DNA of 64,000 bases, from NCBI GenBank assembly GCA_023411575.1, contig JAEYOP010000039.1, positions 100,601 to 164,600 of the forward strand, written 5' to 3'. Origin of the DNA: Bacillota bacterium. GTDB taxonomy: Bacteria > Bacillota > Clostridia > Acetivibrionales > DTU013. The position numbers were made by a program, and so were the translations under genes. Under the pieces are notes generated by a model. That model was not told the origin of the DNA, did no database searches, and saw only the letters and a list, made by a program, of their open reading frames with translations. Positions 25,914 to 34,158 of this stretch are shown here, piece after piece (the stretch's first letter is position 1; the number at the start of each line of letters is the position of its first letter).

Positions 25914-27617
25914 ATGAAAAAATTTGCAGCGGCTGTTTTAACCCTTTCCCTGCTGTTGACCGCGGCGGGAAGTTCCTTTCCCTGCGCGGCCCAGCCCGTA
26001 TCCAGGGACCAGGTGGCCACAGGCTATCTCAAGGATGTCAAATACAGCGCCGAGGGCGATAACGAGGCGGTATCGATCTATGCCGTTCAATATGAGGATT
26101 ACAGCGTGATGGAGCTTACCAGTCCACAAAGGATCGTCGTGGACATATTCAACGCCCAATCCACCGGCAAACAGCAGCTCATCCAGGCGGGCGGAAAGAT
26201 CATTAAACGCATCCGGTATGCACAATTCGACCGCTATACGGCGCGGGTCGTACTTGAGGTGAGCGGGGAAGCGGAGTACGGAATAGAGAAAACCGATACG
26301 GGTCTTGTCTTGTATATAGGGGAGAAGCCCGGCGCCCCGGAAGAGGAAGAAGAGGCGGAAACCGCCGCCGGCGTTACCACCTCAAGCGCCGTCAAACAGA
26401 CCATTACGGTAGACAGCAAATTCAAAATACAATACATTCCCAACGATGCAAGAGAAGACATCGCCTTTGTCTTGAGCAGCTACGCCAATTATAAAATCAC
26501 GCGGCTGACTGATCCGGACCGGCTTCAAGTCAGCATTCCGAATCCCAAGTACGCTTCTGCGGCAAAGCAGGCGAACATCAACGGCAGCCAGGTCAAAACG
26601 ATCCGCTATGAAAAAACAAGCAAGGGCGGGGCCGTGATCACGGTGGACCTGAACGTGCAATCCAACTACACCGTTTCGGAAGAAAAGGGAAAGCTGACCT
26701 TATCGGTGGAGCCTCCCGCCTATAAGCACATCCTTTACCACAATTCCGGCGACAGGGTGTATTTCACCCTGGAGGACGCCGTGCTGACCTCGGGGGGAGA
26801 ATTCCTGAAGGAACTATATACCGGTCAATATGATGAATCCGGCATGAATTATACGGTAAAATTCCCAACGGGCCAGGCCGACCTTGGCAGCGGCGTGCTG
26901 CAGATCAACGATCCGTATTTGAAATCCGTCGAGGTTCGGACCGATCCGGAGGAAGGCACCACCAGCCTGACATTCAACGGGGCGGGCAAATATTTGTATT
27001 TCCCATTCACCCGCAGCAACCCCGGCATTACGGCGATCACCGTCCTGAAGCCGGCGGCGGAAGGCCAGAAGCTTGTGGTCATTGATGCCGGGCACGGCGG
27101 CGTGATGACCGGCGCCATCTACAAGAGCCTTTATGAGAAGGATCTGAACCTGGACATTGCCAAACGCCTGAATGCCCTTCTTGAGAAAAAAGGCGTCAAA
27201 ACCTACATGATCCGGGAGGACGACAGCGATGTCGCCAACTACGAGCGGGCATATATCGCCAACAAGCTGGGCGCAAAGCTGTATCTCAGCATACATAACA
27301 ATGCGATGGACAACAAGAGCTACAGCGGGACCATGACGCTGTACTGCCCTTCGGGACAGGGCGGTTTTACCGGAAAGGATTTTGCCGCGATCCTTCAGAA
27401 AAATCTGCTGGCCAGGCTGAAAACAATCGACCGGAGCATCCGGGACCGGCCCGACCTCATCGTACTGAAAGCGACGAGCATGCCCGCGGCCCTTGCCGAA
27501 ATCGCCTATATGACCAACAGCACGGACCGGAGCAACCTGCAGACCAAGGCCTTCCGGCAGAATGCCGCGCAGGCCCTGTGCGATTCCGTCGTGAAGGCGC
27601 TGGCGCAGATTAAATAA
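25914..27617 (+). CDS. N-acetylmuramoyl-L-alanine amidase with AMIN-type domains
   Basis: A 567-residue secreted cell-wall hydrolase. A signal peptide of about 25 residues ends near PCAAQP. The middle 350 residues hold beta-rich AMIN-like repeats (VMELTSPQRIVVDIFNA, then ITRLTDPDRLQVSIPN) that bind the cell envelope, separated by a Glu-rich linker. The C-terminal 190 residues are an Amidase_3 domain: VVIDAGHGG, the Glu in YEKDLNLDIAKRL, SIHNNA and LAEIAYMTN provide the zinc ligands and catalytic Glu. It cuts the amide bond between muramic acid and the stem peptide. The start is the ATG at 25914 after GGGGTG. A terminator follows. A role in sporulation or germination is possible given the next gene, but unproven. 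Confidence 0.93.
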   Translation: MKKFAAAVLTLSLLLTAAGSSFPCAAQPVSRDQVATGYLKDVKYSAEGDNEAVSIYAVQYEDYSVMELTSPQRIVVDIFNAQSTGKQQLIQAGGKIIKRIRYAQFDRYTARVVLEVSGEAEYGIEKTDTGLVLYIGEKPGAPEEEEEAETAAGVTTSSAVKQTITVDSKFKIQYIPNDAREDIAFVLSSYANYKITRLTDPDRLQVSIPNPKYASAAKQANINGSQVKTIRYEKTSKGGAVITVDLNVQSNYTVSEEKGKLTLSVEPPAYKHILYHNSGDRVYFTLEDAVLTSGGEFLKELYTGQYDESGMNYTVKFPTGQADLGSGVLQINDPYLKSVEVRTDPEEGTTSLTFNGAGKYLYFPFTRSNPGITAITVLKPAAEGQKLVVIDAGHGGVMTGAIYKSLYEKDLNLDIAKRLNALLEKKGVKTYMIREDDSDVANYERAYIANKLGAKLYLSIHNNAMDNKSYSGTMTLYCPSGQGGFTGKDFAAILQKNLLARLKTIDRSIRDRPDLIVLKATSMPAALAEIAYMTNSTDRSNLQTKAFRQNAAQALCDSVVKALAQIK

Positions 27618-27647
27618 GAAACGTATAAATATCAATAAAAAAAGTCC

Positions 27648-27676
27648 GTAGAATTTATATATTCTACTGATTTTTT
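27648..27676 (+). terminator. Terminator after the amidase gene
   Basis: GTAGAAT (27648-27654) pairs with ATTCTAC (27661-27667), followed by a run of eight T. Confidence 0.85.
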
Positions 27677-27749
27677 TTGCCCTCTTCATATGTTACCATA
27701 ATAAAAACGGCAATATAACGCGGGAAATATTAAAAGCCTTTATAGTTGT

Positions 27750-27780
27750 CCATAATTACCATAATAACGATTATGGGAGG
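27750..27780 (+). promoter_or_regulatory. Repeated CCATAAT motif abutting the ribosome site of the GerMN gene
   Basis: CCATAAT occurs at 27750-27756 and 27759-27765, and its inverse ATTATGG at 27770-27776. The last pair can form a 7-bp hairpin with a 4-base loop that runs into the GGGAGG ribosome site (27775-27780). It could be an operator or a translational control hairpin. Confidence 0.45.
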
Positions 27781-27785
27781 ATACT

Positions 27786-29099
27786 ATGAAAAGGTTTATC
27801 GCTATTTTACTGGTTATACAAATTGTGCTGCTGTCCGGCTGCACATTGCCGTTTATCGGTGAAATACCGCCTCCGGCGGATGAGGACGGGGGGCAGGAGA
27901 TGCTCACTGCGGCCGACAACAGCCTGGCCGGGCCGGCGGATAGCCTGGCGGGAACGAGCGGAAGCGGGATTTCACTTGGGGCGCAGGACGGGACATCCGG
28001 TGCGATCGCTCTGGAAACAACAGCGGGAGCTCTTGATACAGCAGTACAGGCGGATGTTTCCGGCGGAGCGGCGGAAGGAGCCCTGACCAGCGGGTCCGCT
28101 GTGGCGGGGGAGATGTACCAGGGTTCGCCGGACGGGACTGCGCAGGCGGTTTCCGGGCAGGCCATCACGGAACAGGCGATTACGGAGCAGGCGGCTTCCT
28201 TTGAACCGGCCGGTTCCGGTTATTCGGTTACGGTATACTACCAGGACGGGGACGGTGTTCTGGTCCCGATGACCAGATGGATACAGCCGCAGCAGGGCAT
28301 AGCGAGGGCGGCGATAGAGCTTTGTATCGACAGCGCGATTGCCCGGGAGGAAGTGGCGTATTATGGGGTTTATCCCGTAATTCCCGTCGATACGGAAGTT
28401 CTGGGTATTAACGTCAAGGACGGAATTGCCGTGATCGACTTTAACAAACATTTGCTGGACTATGCCGACGCCGCATCGGAGAAAAGGATCATAACAGCGG
28501 TTGTTTACACGCTGACGGAATTTGACAGTATCAGCAGGGTGCGGATTCTGATAAACGGGTATCCGCAGACGCAGTTGAAATATGGCGCCGATCTTTCGGA
28601 AGCGCTGGGCCGGGAGGATGTTGCGATCAATTCCAGTCTGGCCGTTCCGTTGAACGGGCAGGATAAAGTCGATGTATTCCTTTTGAAAAAGGCGAATGAA
28701 GGCTTTACCTACATGGTTCCGGTATCGCAGCCGGTGGAAGGGGACGCCGCGGGAACGGTCACCAACGCGCAAACGGCTTTGCTGCTCATCCAGCAGTTGA
28801 TTCGCGCGCAGGATGCCAACGGAGCCTTTTCGGAGATTCCCGACGGGGTGGAGCTTCTGAACTGCGATTATGAAAAGGGAACATTGACCCTGGACTTCAA
28901 TGAAAGCCTGGCAAATTACGGCGGCAACGATAAAGAGGATGCCATACTGAAGCAGCTTGCGTACACGGTCAGGCAAATGGACGATATCAAGCGTATAATG
29001 ATAAAGATCGGCGGGCAGGCCGCAGAGCTGCCGGAAGGCACGGACGTGTCGTCCGGACTGGCGGTGCCGGCTACCGTCAATGATGTGATGGACCGGTAG
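27786..29099 (+). CDS. GerMN-domain lipoprotein
   Basis: A 437-residue lipoprotein with lipobox LLSGC (Cys19). Residues 30-140 are a low-complexity Ala/Gly/Ser/Thr/Gln-rich linker that includes the repeated units AITEQAITEQA. Two GerMN domains follow, at about 150-265 (VEVLGINVKDGIAVIDFNK-like core) and 300-425 (LLNCDYEKGTLTLDFNESL). In Bacillus, GerM is a lipoprotein needed for engulfment and for assembly of the sporulation feeding-tube complex, so a sporulation or germination role is likely. The start ATG follows GGGAGG. The gene precedes the XTP pyrophosphatase and YfcE-type genes, an order I recall from clostridial genomes. The long flexible linker suggests that it spans the peptidoglycan. 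Confidence 0.87.
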   Translation: MKRFIAILLVIQIVLLSGCTLPFIGEIPPPADEDGGQEMLTAADNSLAGPADSLAGTSGSGISLGAQDGTSGAIALETTAGALDTAVQADVSGGAAEGALTSGSAVAGEMYQGSPDGTAQAVSGQAITEQAITEQAASFEPAGSGYSVTVYYQDGDGVLVPMTRWIQPQQGIARAAIELCIDSAIAREEVAYYGVYPVIPVDTEVLGINVKDGIAVIDFNKHLLDYADAASEKRIITAVVYTLTEFDSISRVRILINGYPQTQLKYGADLSEALGREDVAINSSLAVPLNGQDKVDVFLLKKANEGFTYMVPVSQPVEGDAAGTVTNAQTALLLIQQLIRAQDANGAFSEIPDGVELLNCDYEKGTLTLDFNESLANYGGNDKEDAILKQLAYTVRQMDDIKRIMIKIGGQAAELPEGTDVSSGLAVPATVNDVMDR

Positions 29100-29148
29100 G
29101 CTTGCGGGGCGGAAGCTCCGAAAGCCGCGGTAAATCGGATTGGGAAGG

Positions 29149-29799
29149 ATGAAGGGCTTGAAGCAGAACGCGGGGGAACCGGCAGCAATTCCGGGACGAC
29201 TCATAGTGGCGACAAAGAACAAGGGAAAGCTGGAGGAAATTGCCCAGATCCTTGCCCCGTTTTCGTGGGAAGTTGTTTCGATGTCCCAGATCGGGATAAC
29301 TATTGATGTGGAGGAAACCGGCAGCACCTTTGAGGAAAATGCGCTGATAAAGGCGGAAAGCATCCGCAGGCTTTCCGGGGAAATGGTTCTTGCGGATGAT
29401 TCCGGTCTTGAAGTAGATTATCTGGACGGAGCGCCCGGAATCTACTCCGCCAGATATGCGGGCGAAGGCGCGACGGACGCGGATCGGAACCGAAAGCTGC
29501 TGGATGCGCTGAAAGGGGCTCCGGCGGACCAAAGAACGGCGAGATTCGTGTGCGCGGTAGCGTTGGTTTTCCCGGACGGCAGCAGCGTAACGGCAAGGGG
29601 AACCTGTGAGGGCCGTATTGCGTCGGAACCTGCAGGGAGCAACGGCTTCGGCTATGATCCCCTGTTTTATGTACCAGAGCTTGAAAAGACGGTCGCGCAA
29701 ATGGACCCGGAGCTGAAAAACAGCATCAGCCACCGGGGAAACGCTTTAAGAAAATTAGCAGGGGAGCTTGAAAGAATTATGCCTGGAACCGCTGAGTGA
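29149..29799 (+). CDS. rdgB: XTP/dITP diphosphatase (RdgB/HAM1 family)
   Basis: A 216-residue house-cleaning enzyme that hydrolyses non-canonical purine triphosphates (XTP, dITP) to monophosphates. Family landmarks are present in order: VATKNKGKLEEI, TFEENALIKAES, LADDSGLEVDYLDGAPGIYSARY, GFGYDPLFYVPE, and SHRGNALRKL near the end. The first 18 residues, before LIVATKN, are a poorly conserved extension, so the start is uncertain: ATG at 29149 is chosen, but a TTG near 29140 is possible. It follows the GerMN gene by 49 bp and precedes a metallophosphoesterase by 33 bp, so the genes may be one operon. Confidence 0.95.
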   Translation: MKGLKQNAGEPAAIPGRLIVATKNKGKLEEIAQILAPFSWEVVSMSQIGITIDVEETGSTFEENALIKAESIRRLSGEMVLADDSGLEVDYLDGAPGIYSARYAGEGATDADRNRKLLDALKGAPADQRTARFVCAVALVFPDGSSVTARGTCEGRIASEPAGSNGFGYDPLFYVPELEKTVAQMDPELKNSISHRGNALRKLAGELERIMPGTAE

Positions 29800-29832
29800 A
29801 CCTCAGAACAGCGGTACCGGGCGGGGGTTATT

Positions 29833-30312
29833 ATGAAGATTTTGGTGATAAGCGATACGCATGGCGATACAAACAAGGCTGAAGAGGCCATAAGAAAAAA
29901 TAAAGGAATCAATCTGATCATACACCTGGGCGATTACTTCCGGGATGCGCAAAAGCTTTCCGGCCTGTTTCCGGGCATACCCATCGAGTATATTTACGGC
30001 AACAGCGACTTCATGATCGACGATGTTCCGGCTGAAAAAATGTTGGAGATCTGCGGGAAGAAGATTTTTATCACCCATGGCCACCGGTATTCCGTCAAGT
30101 GGGATTACGACAAGCTTTACCGAAAAGCCGAGGAACTGCATGTGGATATGCTGCTGTTCGGCCATACCCATATCCCGGACATCGTGGAAAAGGAGAAATA
30201 CTGCATTCTGAATCCCGGCAGCACAAGCGACCCCAGGGATGATTCCGATGAATCCTATGCGATCATCGAAATCGAGAATGGCAAGGTTACTCCAAGAATA
30301 TGCCATTTTTAA
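29833..30312 (+). CDS. YfcE/MJ0936-type metallophosphoesterase
   Basis: A 159-residue single-domain phosphodiesterase. The metal-binding motifs of the calcineurin-like fold are all present: SDTHGD near the start, HLGDYF, YGNSDF, THGHRYSV and FGHTHIPD. It ends shortly after LNPGSTSDPR, the usual closing motif. It is cytoplasmic and probably binds two manganese ions. The natural substrate is not known for most members. It lies directly after rdgB, a common pairing in Bacillota. The start ATG follows a GGGGG-rich site. It is convergent with the FmdB-type gene. Confidence 0.92.
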   Translation: MKILVISDTHGDTNKAEEAIRKNKGINLIIHLGDYFRDAQKLSGLFPGIPIEYIYGNSDFMIDDVPAEKMLEICGKKIFITHGHRYSVKWDYDKLYRKAEELHVDMLLFGHTHIPDIVEKEKYCILNPGSTSDPRDDSDESYAIIEIENGKVTPRICHF

Positions 30313-30387
30313 TTTGGCAGATCAGCCCGTGTCCGACGTTGTCTGTTTCCCGGTTTTCCGCAATCAGCGGCCAAGCTACCGCCTTTA

Positions 30388-30612
30388 TCAGCCGTGGGAG
30401 TGTCCGCAGCATCCGCCGCAGACGTGGGCGTTGGGACATTCGCCCGCCCCGGATTTTCTGGACTGTACGATGTTCACATTGGAAAAAACGGCTTCCAGCG
30501 TATCGGTGCCGCCGCATTTCGGGCATTTGATCCGTTTGTTCTCCCGGTCGCTCATGGAAGCCATTACGTTGAATTCTTCCCCGCACCGGCATCGCAAATC
30601 ATAAAAGGGCAT
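30388..30612 (-). CDS. FmdB-type small zinc-ribbon protein
   Basis: A 74-residue protein opening MPFYDLRCRCGEEF, with a second Cys pair in CPKCGG, which together form a zinc ribbon of the FmdB regulatory-protein type. The tail is Cys/Gly/His-rich (CPNAHVCGGCCGHSHG) and could bind another metal. The start is the ATG at 30612, preceded on its strand by AGGAGGGAGG; a longer in-frame start at 30642 would bypass this site. It overlaps the end of the histidine kinase gene by 14 bases, so it is translated from the same transcript. FmdB was proposed as a regulator in methylotrophs, but its function here is unknown. Confidence 0.82.
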   Translation of the reverse strand: MPFYDLRCRCGEEFNVMASMSDRENKRIKCPKCGGTDTLEAVFSNVNIVQSRKSGAGECPNAHVCGGCCGHSHG

Positions 30613-32431
30613 TCTTTTTACCTCCCTCCTGGCTGCTTTCATCAGCCACCGCGGGGATCCGGATTTCGGCCTCCGTGCCTTTCCCGATCTCGCTCCGGAT
30701 CAGCAGCCCGGCTTCTTCGCCGTAGTACAGCCTCAGCCTGTTGTTGATGTTCCATACGCCATACCCGTATATTTCATCCGTCTTCGCATTCAGGATATCG
30801 TTGATGGCCTCTTCATCCATGCCGACCCCGTCGTCGCTGACCTTCAGGATGATTGTGTCCTGCTGCAGCGCTCCGGTGATCGTTATGCGGCCCGCCTTGT
30901 CATCCTTCTCCAGGATACCGTGCAGAATGGAATTCTCCACGATGGGCTGCAGGATAATTTTCGGGACGTTATACCCCAATATGCGGTCTTCTACCTGGAT
31001 ATCCAGGATGATCTTGTTTTCGAACCGCCTGTTCTGGATGTCCGTATAAAGCTTCACATGCTCCAGTTCGTCCGAAATCGGCACGGTATCCCGGCCCTTG
31101 CTCAGGCTGAGCTTGTAAAACCGGGACAGGGACTTCACTGTGGAGGAAATCTCGGGGACATTGTATTTGATCGCGGTCCAGTTGATCAGATCCAGCGTAT
31201 TGTACAGGAAGTGGGGGTTGATTTGCGCCTGAAGGGCCTTCAGCTCGGCGCTTTTGATCTCCTGGCCGGATTTGTACTGTTCCTCGATGAGGATTTTGAT
31301 CCTCTGGATCATGAAGTTGAAGCTTTCCATCAGCTCGCCGATCTCATCCTTGCCCGGCCGAACCGATATCAGCTCCAGGTCGCCCTTCTCGGCCTTCCTC
31401 ATTTTCCGGATCAGCCGGCGGATCCTTTTGGTATTGGACCCTGATATATAATAAGCAAAAACATACGCCAGCGTGATCAGGATCAGGACCAGGAGCAGCA
31501 TCTGGTTGCGTATTGTGACGCTGGAGGCAAGGATTTCCTGGTACGGGATCACGGAAACCATCAGCCAGTCCGTTCCGTGGATGTTCCTGCTGCCGATCAG
31601 CATCCGGTCGCCGTTTACCGCCGTTTCGTTCCAGTAGCTTTCCGCCTTGGATAGGTTCAGGCAATACTGGTAATCCGCCTGCATGGTTTTCAGGATATTG
31701 TAGTCCGAGCTTGTGACAATGGCCTCTTCCGAGTTCTGGAGATACGCGACGCCTTTTTGCGTCGTATTGGCCTTCTTCACGATATTCCTCAGATTGTCTT
31801 CCAGCAGGTCGATCCTGAAGACGCCGATGATCCGGTTGTAATAGCTCGGATCATGGATCAGCCTTGCCGCCGATACCACATCGACGTTCTCTTCGGACTC
31901 GCCGTAAAAGTAGGCCGGGGGACACCACAAAACCTTGTCTTTCCTGGACGTCAGCAGTTTGTACCACTTTGCGTTTTCAATCTCAGCCATGCTGAACAGG
32001 TTCACATGCTCCTTGGAATAGATGACGCTGTCCCGGACGTACAGCCTCAAGCGGTATACATCGTCCTCGTCCTGGTAGGGCGTCAGGTATTGGGTATTCA
32101 GATCCTGGGAATCCCGAATCTGCTCCGGATAGGTGTAGTCTGCAAGGGGTTTGGTCAGAATGGAAACCAGATTCCGGTTTACCGGGATATCGTCGGTGAT
32201 GTCGATGATTTTTCCGATTTTATAGTCCAGGAACGAGCAGGTCTGCTCAAAGTTCTGCTTTGCGGAATACAGCACCAGCTTTTCAATGGTTTTGGAAACC
32301 TGGTTGTAGGAGAAGAAAGTAAGCAGGCCCAAAGGAATGATGATGAAAATGGAATAGGAAAACATCAGCTTGGTCCGGAACTTGAAGTTGTTGGGAAATT
32401 GTATAATATAATCCTTCAGTTTTTTCAACAT
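30599..32431 (-). CDS. Sensor histidine kinase, YesM-type
   Basis: A 610-residue membrane kinase. Span 1 lies near residues 20-40 (MFSYSIFIIIPLGLLTFF), then an extracellular Cache-like sensor of about 250 residues, span 2 near 300-325 (MLLLVLILITLAYVFAYYI), and a HAMP segment. The His_kinase motif QAQINPHFLYN has the phospho-acceptor at His407. The HATPase domain has SDDGVGMD and a GYGVWNINNRLRLYYG closing loop. YesM kinases pair with AraC-type response regulators such as the one at 34159-35751 to sense extracellular oligosaccharides. The start is the ATG at 32431, before MLKKLKDYI. A solute-binding gene on the other strand separates the pair. Confidence 0.93.
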   Translation of the reverse strand: MLKKLKDYIIQFPNNFKFRTKLMFSYSIFIIIPLGLLTFFSYNQVSKTIEKLVLYSAKQNFEQTCSFLDYKIGKIIDITDDIPVNRNLVSILTKPLADYTYPEQIRDSQDLNTQYLTPYQDEDDVYRLRLYVRDSVIYSKEHVNLFSMAEIENAKWYKLLTSRKDKVLWCPPAYFYGESEENVDVVSAARLIHDPSYYNRIIGVFRIDLLEDNLRNIVKKANTTQKGVAYLQNSEEAIVTSSDYNILKTMQADYQYCLNLSKAESYWNETAVNGDRMLIGSRNIHGTDWLMVSVIPYQEILASSVTIRNQMLLLVLILITLAYVFAYYISGSNTKRIRRLIRKMRKAEKGDLELISVRPGKDEIGELMESFNFMIQRIKILIEEQYKSGQEIKSAELKALQAQINPHFLYNTLDLINWTAIKYNVPEISSTVKSLSRFYKLSLSKGRDTVPISDELEHVKLYTDIQNRRFENKIILDIQVEDRILGYNVPKIILQPIVENSILHGILEKDDKAGRITITGALQQDTIILKVSDDGVGMDEEAINDILNAKTDEIYGYGVWNINNRLRLYYGEEAGLLIRSEIGKGTEAEIRIPAVADESSQEGGKKNALL

Positions 32432-32502
32432 GACGCATCCATCTCCATGAACCGGAAGGAGGAGAAGCTTTCCCGCCTCCGGAAAGCAGGCATTCAACTA
32501 AT

Positions 32503-32531
32503 AGTATAATATAGTTGCCGGGCGTTGTCTA
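32503..32531 (-). promoter_or_regulatory. Histidine kinase promoter TAGACA-17-TATACT
   Basis: On the minus strand TAGACA (plus 32526-32531) and TATACT (plus 32503-32508) are 17 bp apart. Its -35 overlaps the -35 of the divergent promoter at 32525-32552. Confidence 0.7.
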
Positions 32532-32552
32532 ATCGTTTAAAATGAGTATAGT
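32525..32552 (+). promoter_or_regulatory. Divergent promoter TTGTCT-16-TATAGT
   Basis: TTGTCT (32525-32530) and TATAGT (32547-32552) precede the solute-binding gene. Polymerase binding here and at the kinase promoter would be mutually exclusive. Confidence 0.5.
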
Positions 32553-32582
32553 AGTTTCCTTTAAAAAAGAGGGAGGCATATC

Positions 32583-34157
32583 ATGGATCGAACGGTTCGA
32601 GGCTTGTCTTTGCTCATAGTATTGTCTTTCCTCCTTGTCCTGTTCTCTTCGGGCTGTACGGAAAACCGGGCGGAACCGGCGGCGGAAGCCGTGAAGACCC
32701 AGTCCGCCGACGGGGCTGCCAGCCGAAGGCCCGGCACCTCCGAGCCGGTCGAGCTCAGGATGTACCTGATCGGGGATAAATCCAGGGATTTCGACCTGGT
32801 TTACGCGGAACTGAACAAGCTCCTGAAAAAGGATATCAATGCCACGATTGATGCGGATTTCATGGGCTGGGACGATTATATGCAGAAATACTCCCTTGCG
32901 TTTTCGTCCGGGGATGACTTTGACCTGATTTTTACCGCCAACTGGTGCCTCTACAACAATCAGGCTTTAAAAGGCGGTTTTACGGAAATAACCTGGGACA
33001 TGCTGCAGCAATACGCGCCGGAGACGGCGGCCTCCATTTACAAAGATGCGTGGGAACAGGCGAAGGTCAACGGCAAGGTATATATGCTCCCGATGAATTA
33101 CAAGGAATTGAATGCCTACGTCTATCTGGTAAGAGGGGATCTGATGGACAAATACGGCATTGCGGAGATCAAGGACGAAAATGATTTCGAAACCTACCTG
33201 GATGCCGTTGCAAAAAATGAAAAGAATCTGATTCCGCTGGATATCGGTTCGGACATGGACTTTGACACGGTGCTGCGGTTTGAGGTCCTGGCGCCGTTGA
33301 ACCTGGAATACCTGGAACCCCAACAGCGAAACCACTTCTTTGGCCTGAGCGGCAAAAACTCGGCCAAAATCATCAATATCCTGGAAACGCCCGAATTCCT
33401 GGCCTATGCGAAGAAAATGAAGAAGTGGAAGGACCGGGGCTACTGGTCCCAAAGCGCCCTGGTGAATAAAGTAACCTCCAATGTATCCTTCCGGAAAGGC
33501 TTGAGCGCTTCCGCCATCATCAATCTGAACACGGCCAACGGAACCTATGCTTCCGCCATGGCGGCCCATCCGGAATGGGACGTGAAAACCTACGACGGAA
33601 TGAAGGGCGGCGGGATATCCATAAAGCCCTTCATCCAGAACGGCATGGGGATCAACGCCAACAGCAGGTATCCGCAGCGAGCGCTGATGTTTCTGGATCT
33701 TGTCCGGAATGACGAGCGCTATGCCGATCTCGTCACCTACGGTATAAAGGGAAGACATTACGATCTGACTGAGGACGGAAAGGTCAGGCCTCTGGCGGAA
33801 ACGGCCAATTATCCCATCGACAACAACTGCAACTGGGGCTGGCGGGACGACCGCTTTATCAAGCAGATCGAAGGCGGACTGCCGAATTACGGAGAGATTC
33901 TTACCAACTGGGAAAAGACGGCGTATACCCATCCGGTCCAGTATTTTGCCTATGACGATTCAGAAATGAAGGAAGAAGTCGCCGCGGTGGAAAGTCTTTG
34001 GAAAACGGAATACAAGGTCGTTGCCCTGGGGTTCACGGAGAACCCGGAGGAGGCGGTTCGGAAGCTGATCCAGTCATACCGGAATGCGGGCAATGACAAA
34101 TTGATCCAGGATGAGCAGCGTCAGGTTGACAAATATATGGAAGAACTGAAAAAGTAG
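32583..34157 (+). CDS. Solute-binding lipoprotein between kinase and response regulator genes
   Basis: A 524-residue extracytoplasmic lipoprotein, lipobox FSSGC with Cys25. It is homologous to the binding protein at 45323: both share MGWDD/IGWSD, F(D/W)LIFTANW-like, NGKVYM and DLMDKYGIAEI/DLADKYGVAEI patterns. It has no permease genes beside it. It sits in reverse orientation between the kinase and regulator genes, converging on the regulator with one base between stops. Two roles fit: an extra receptor for the 43457/44401 permeases, or a ligand-loaded co-sensor that touches the kinase. The second is inferred from position only. The start ATG at 32583 follows GAGGGAGG. Confidence 0.88.
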   Translation: MDRTVRGLSLLIVLSFLLVLFSSGCTENRAEPAAEAVKTQSADGAASRRPGTSEPVELRMYLIGDKSRDFDLVYAELNKLLKKDINATIDADFMGWDDYMQKYSLAFSSGDDFDLIFTANWCLYNNQALKGGFTEITWDMLQQYAPETAASIYKDAWEQAKVNGKVYMLPMNYKELNAYVYLVRGDLMDKYGIAEIKDENDFETYLDAVAKNEKNLIPLDIGSDMDFDTVLRFEVLAPLNLEYLEPQQRNHFFGLSGKNSAKIINILETPEFLAYAKKMKKWKDRGYWSQSALVNKVTSNVSFRKGLSASAIINLNTANGTYASAMAAHPEWDVKTYDGMKGGGISIKPFIQNGMGINANSRYPQRALMFLDLVRNDERYADLVTYGIKGRHYDLTEDGKVRPLAETANYPIDNNCNWGWRDDRFIKQIEGGLPNYGEILTNWEKTAYTHPVQYFAYDDSEMKEEVAAVESLWKTEYKVVALGFTENPEEAVRKLIQSYRNAGNDKLIQDEQRQVDKYMEELKK

Positions 34158-34158
34158 C

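Noticed and set aside
32501..32510. Plus-strand TATAAT as a further promoter for the 32583 gene
   Set aside because: It has no -35 at proper spacing, and the same bases are better explained by the kinase's TATACT on the other strand.
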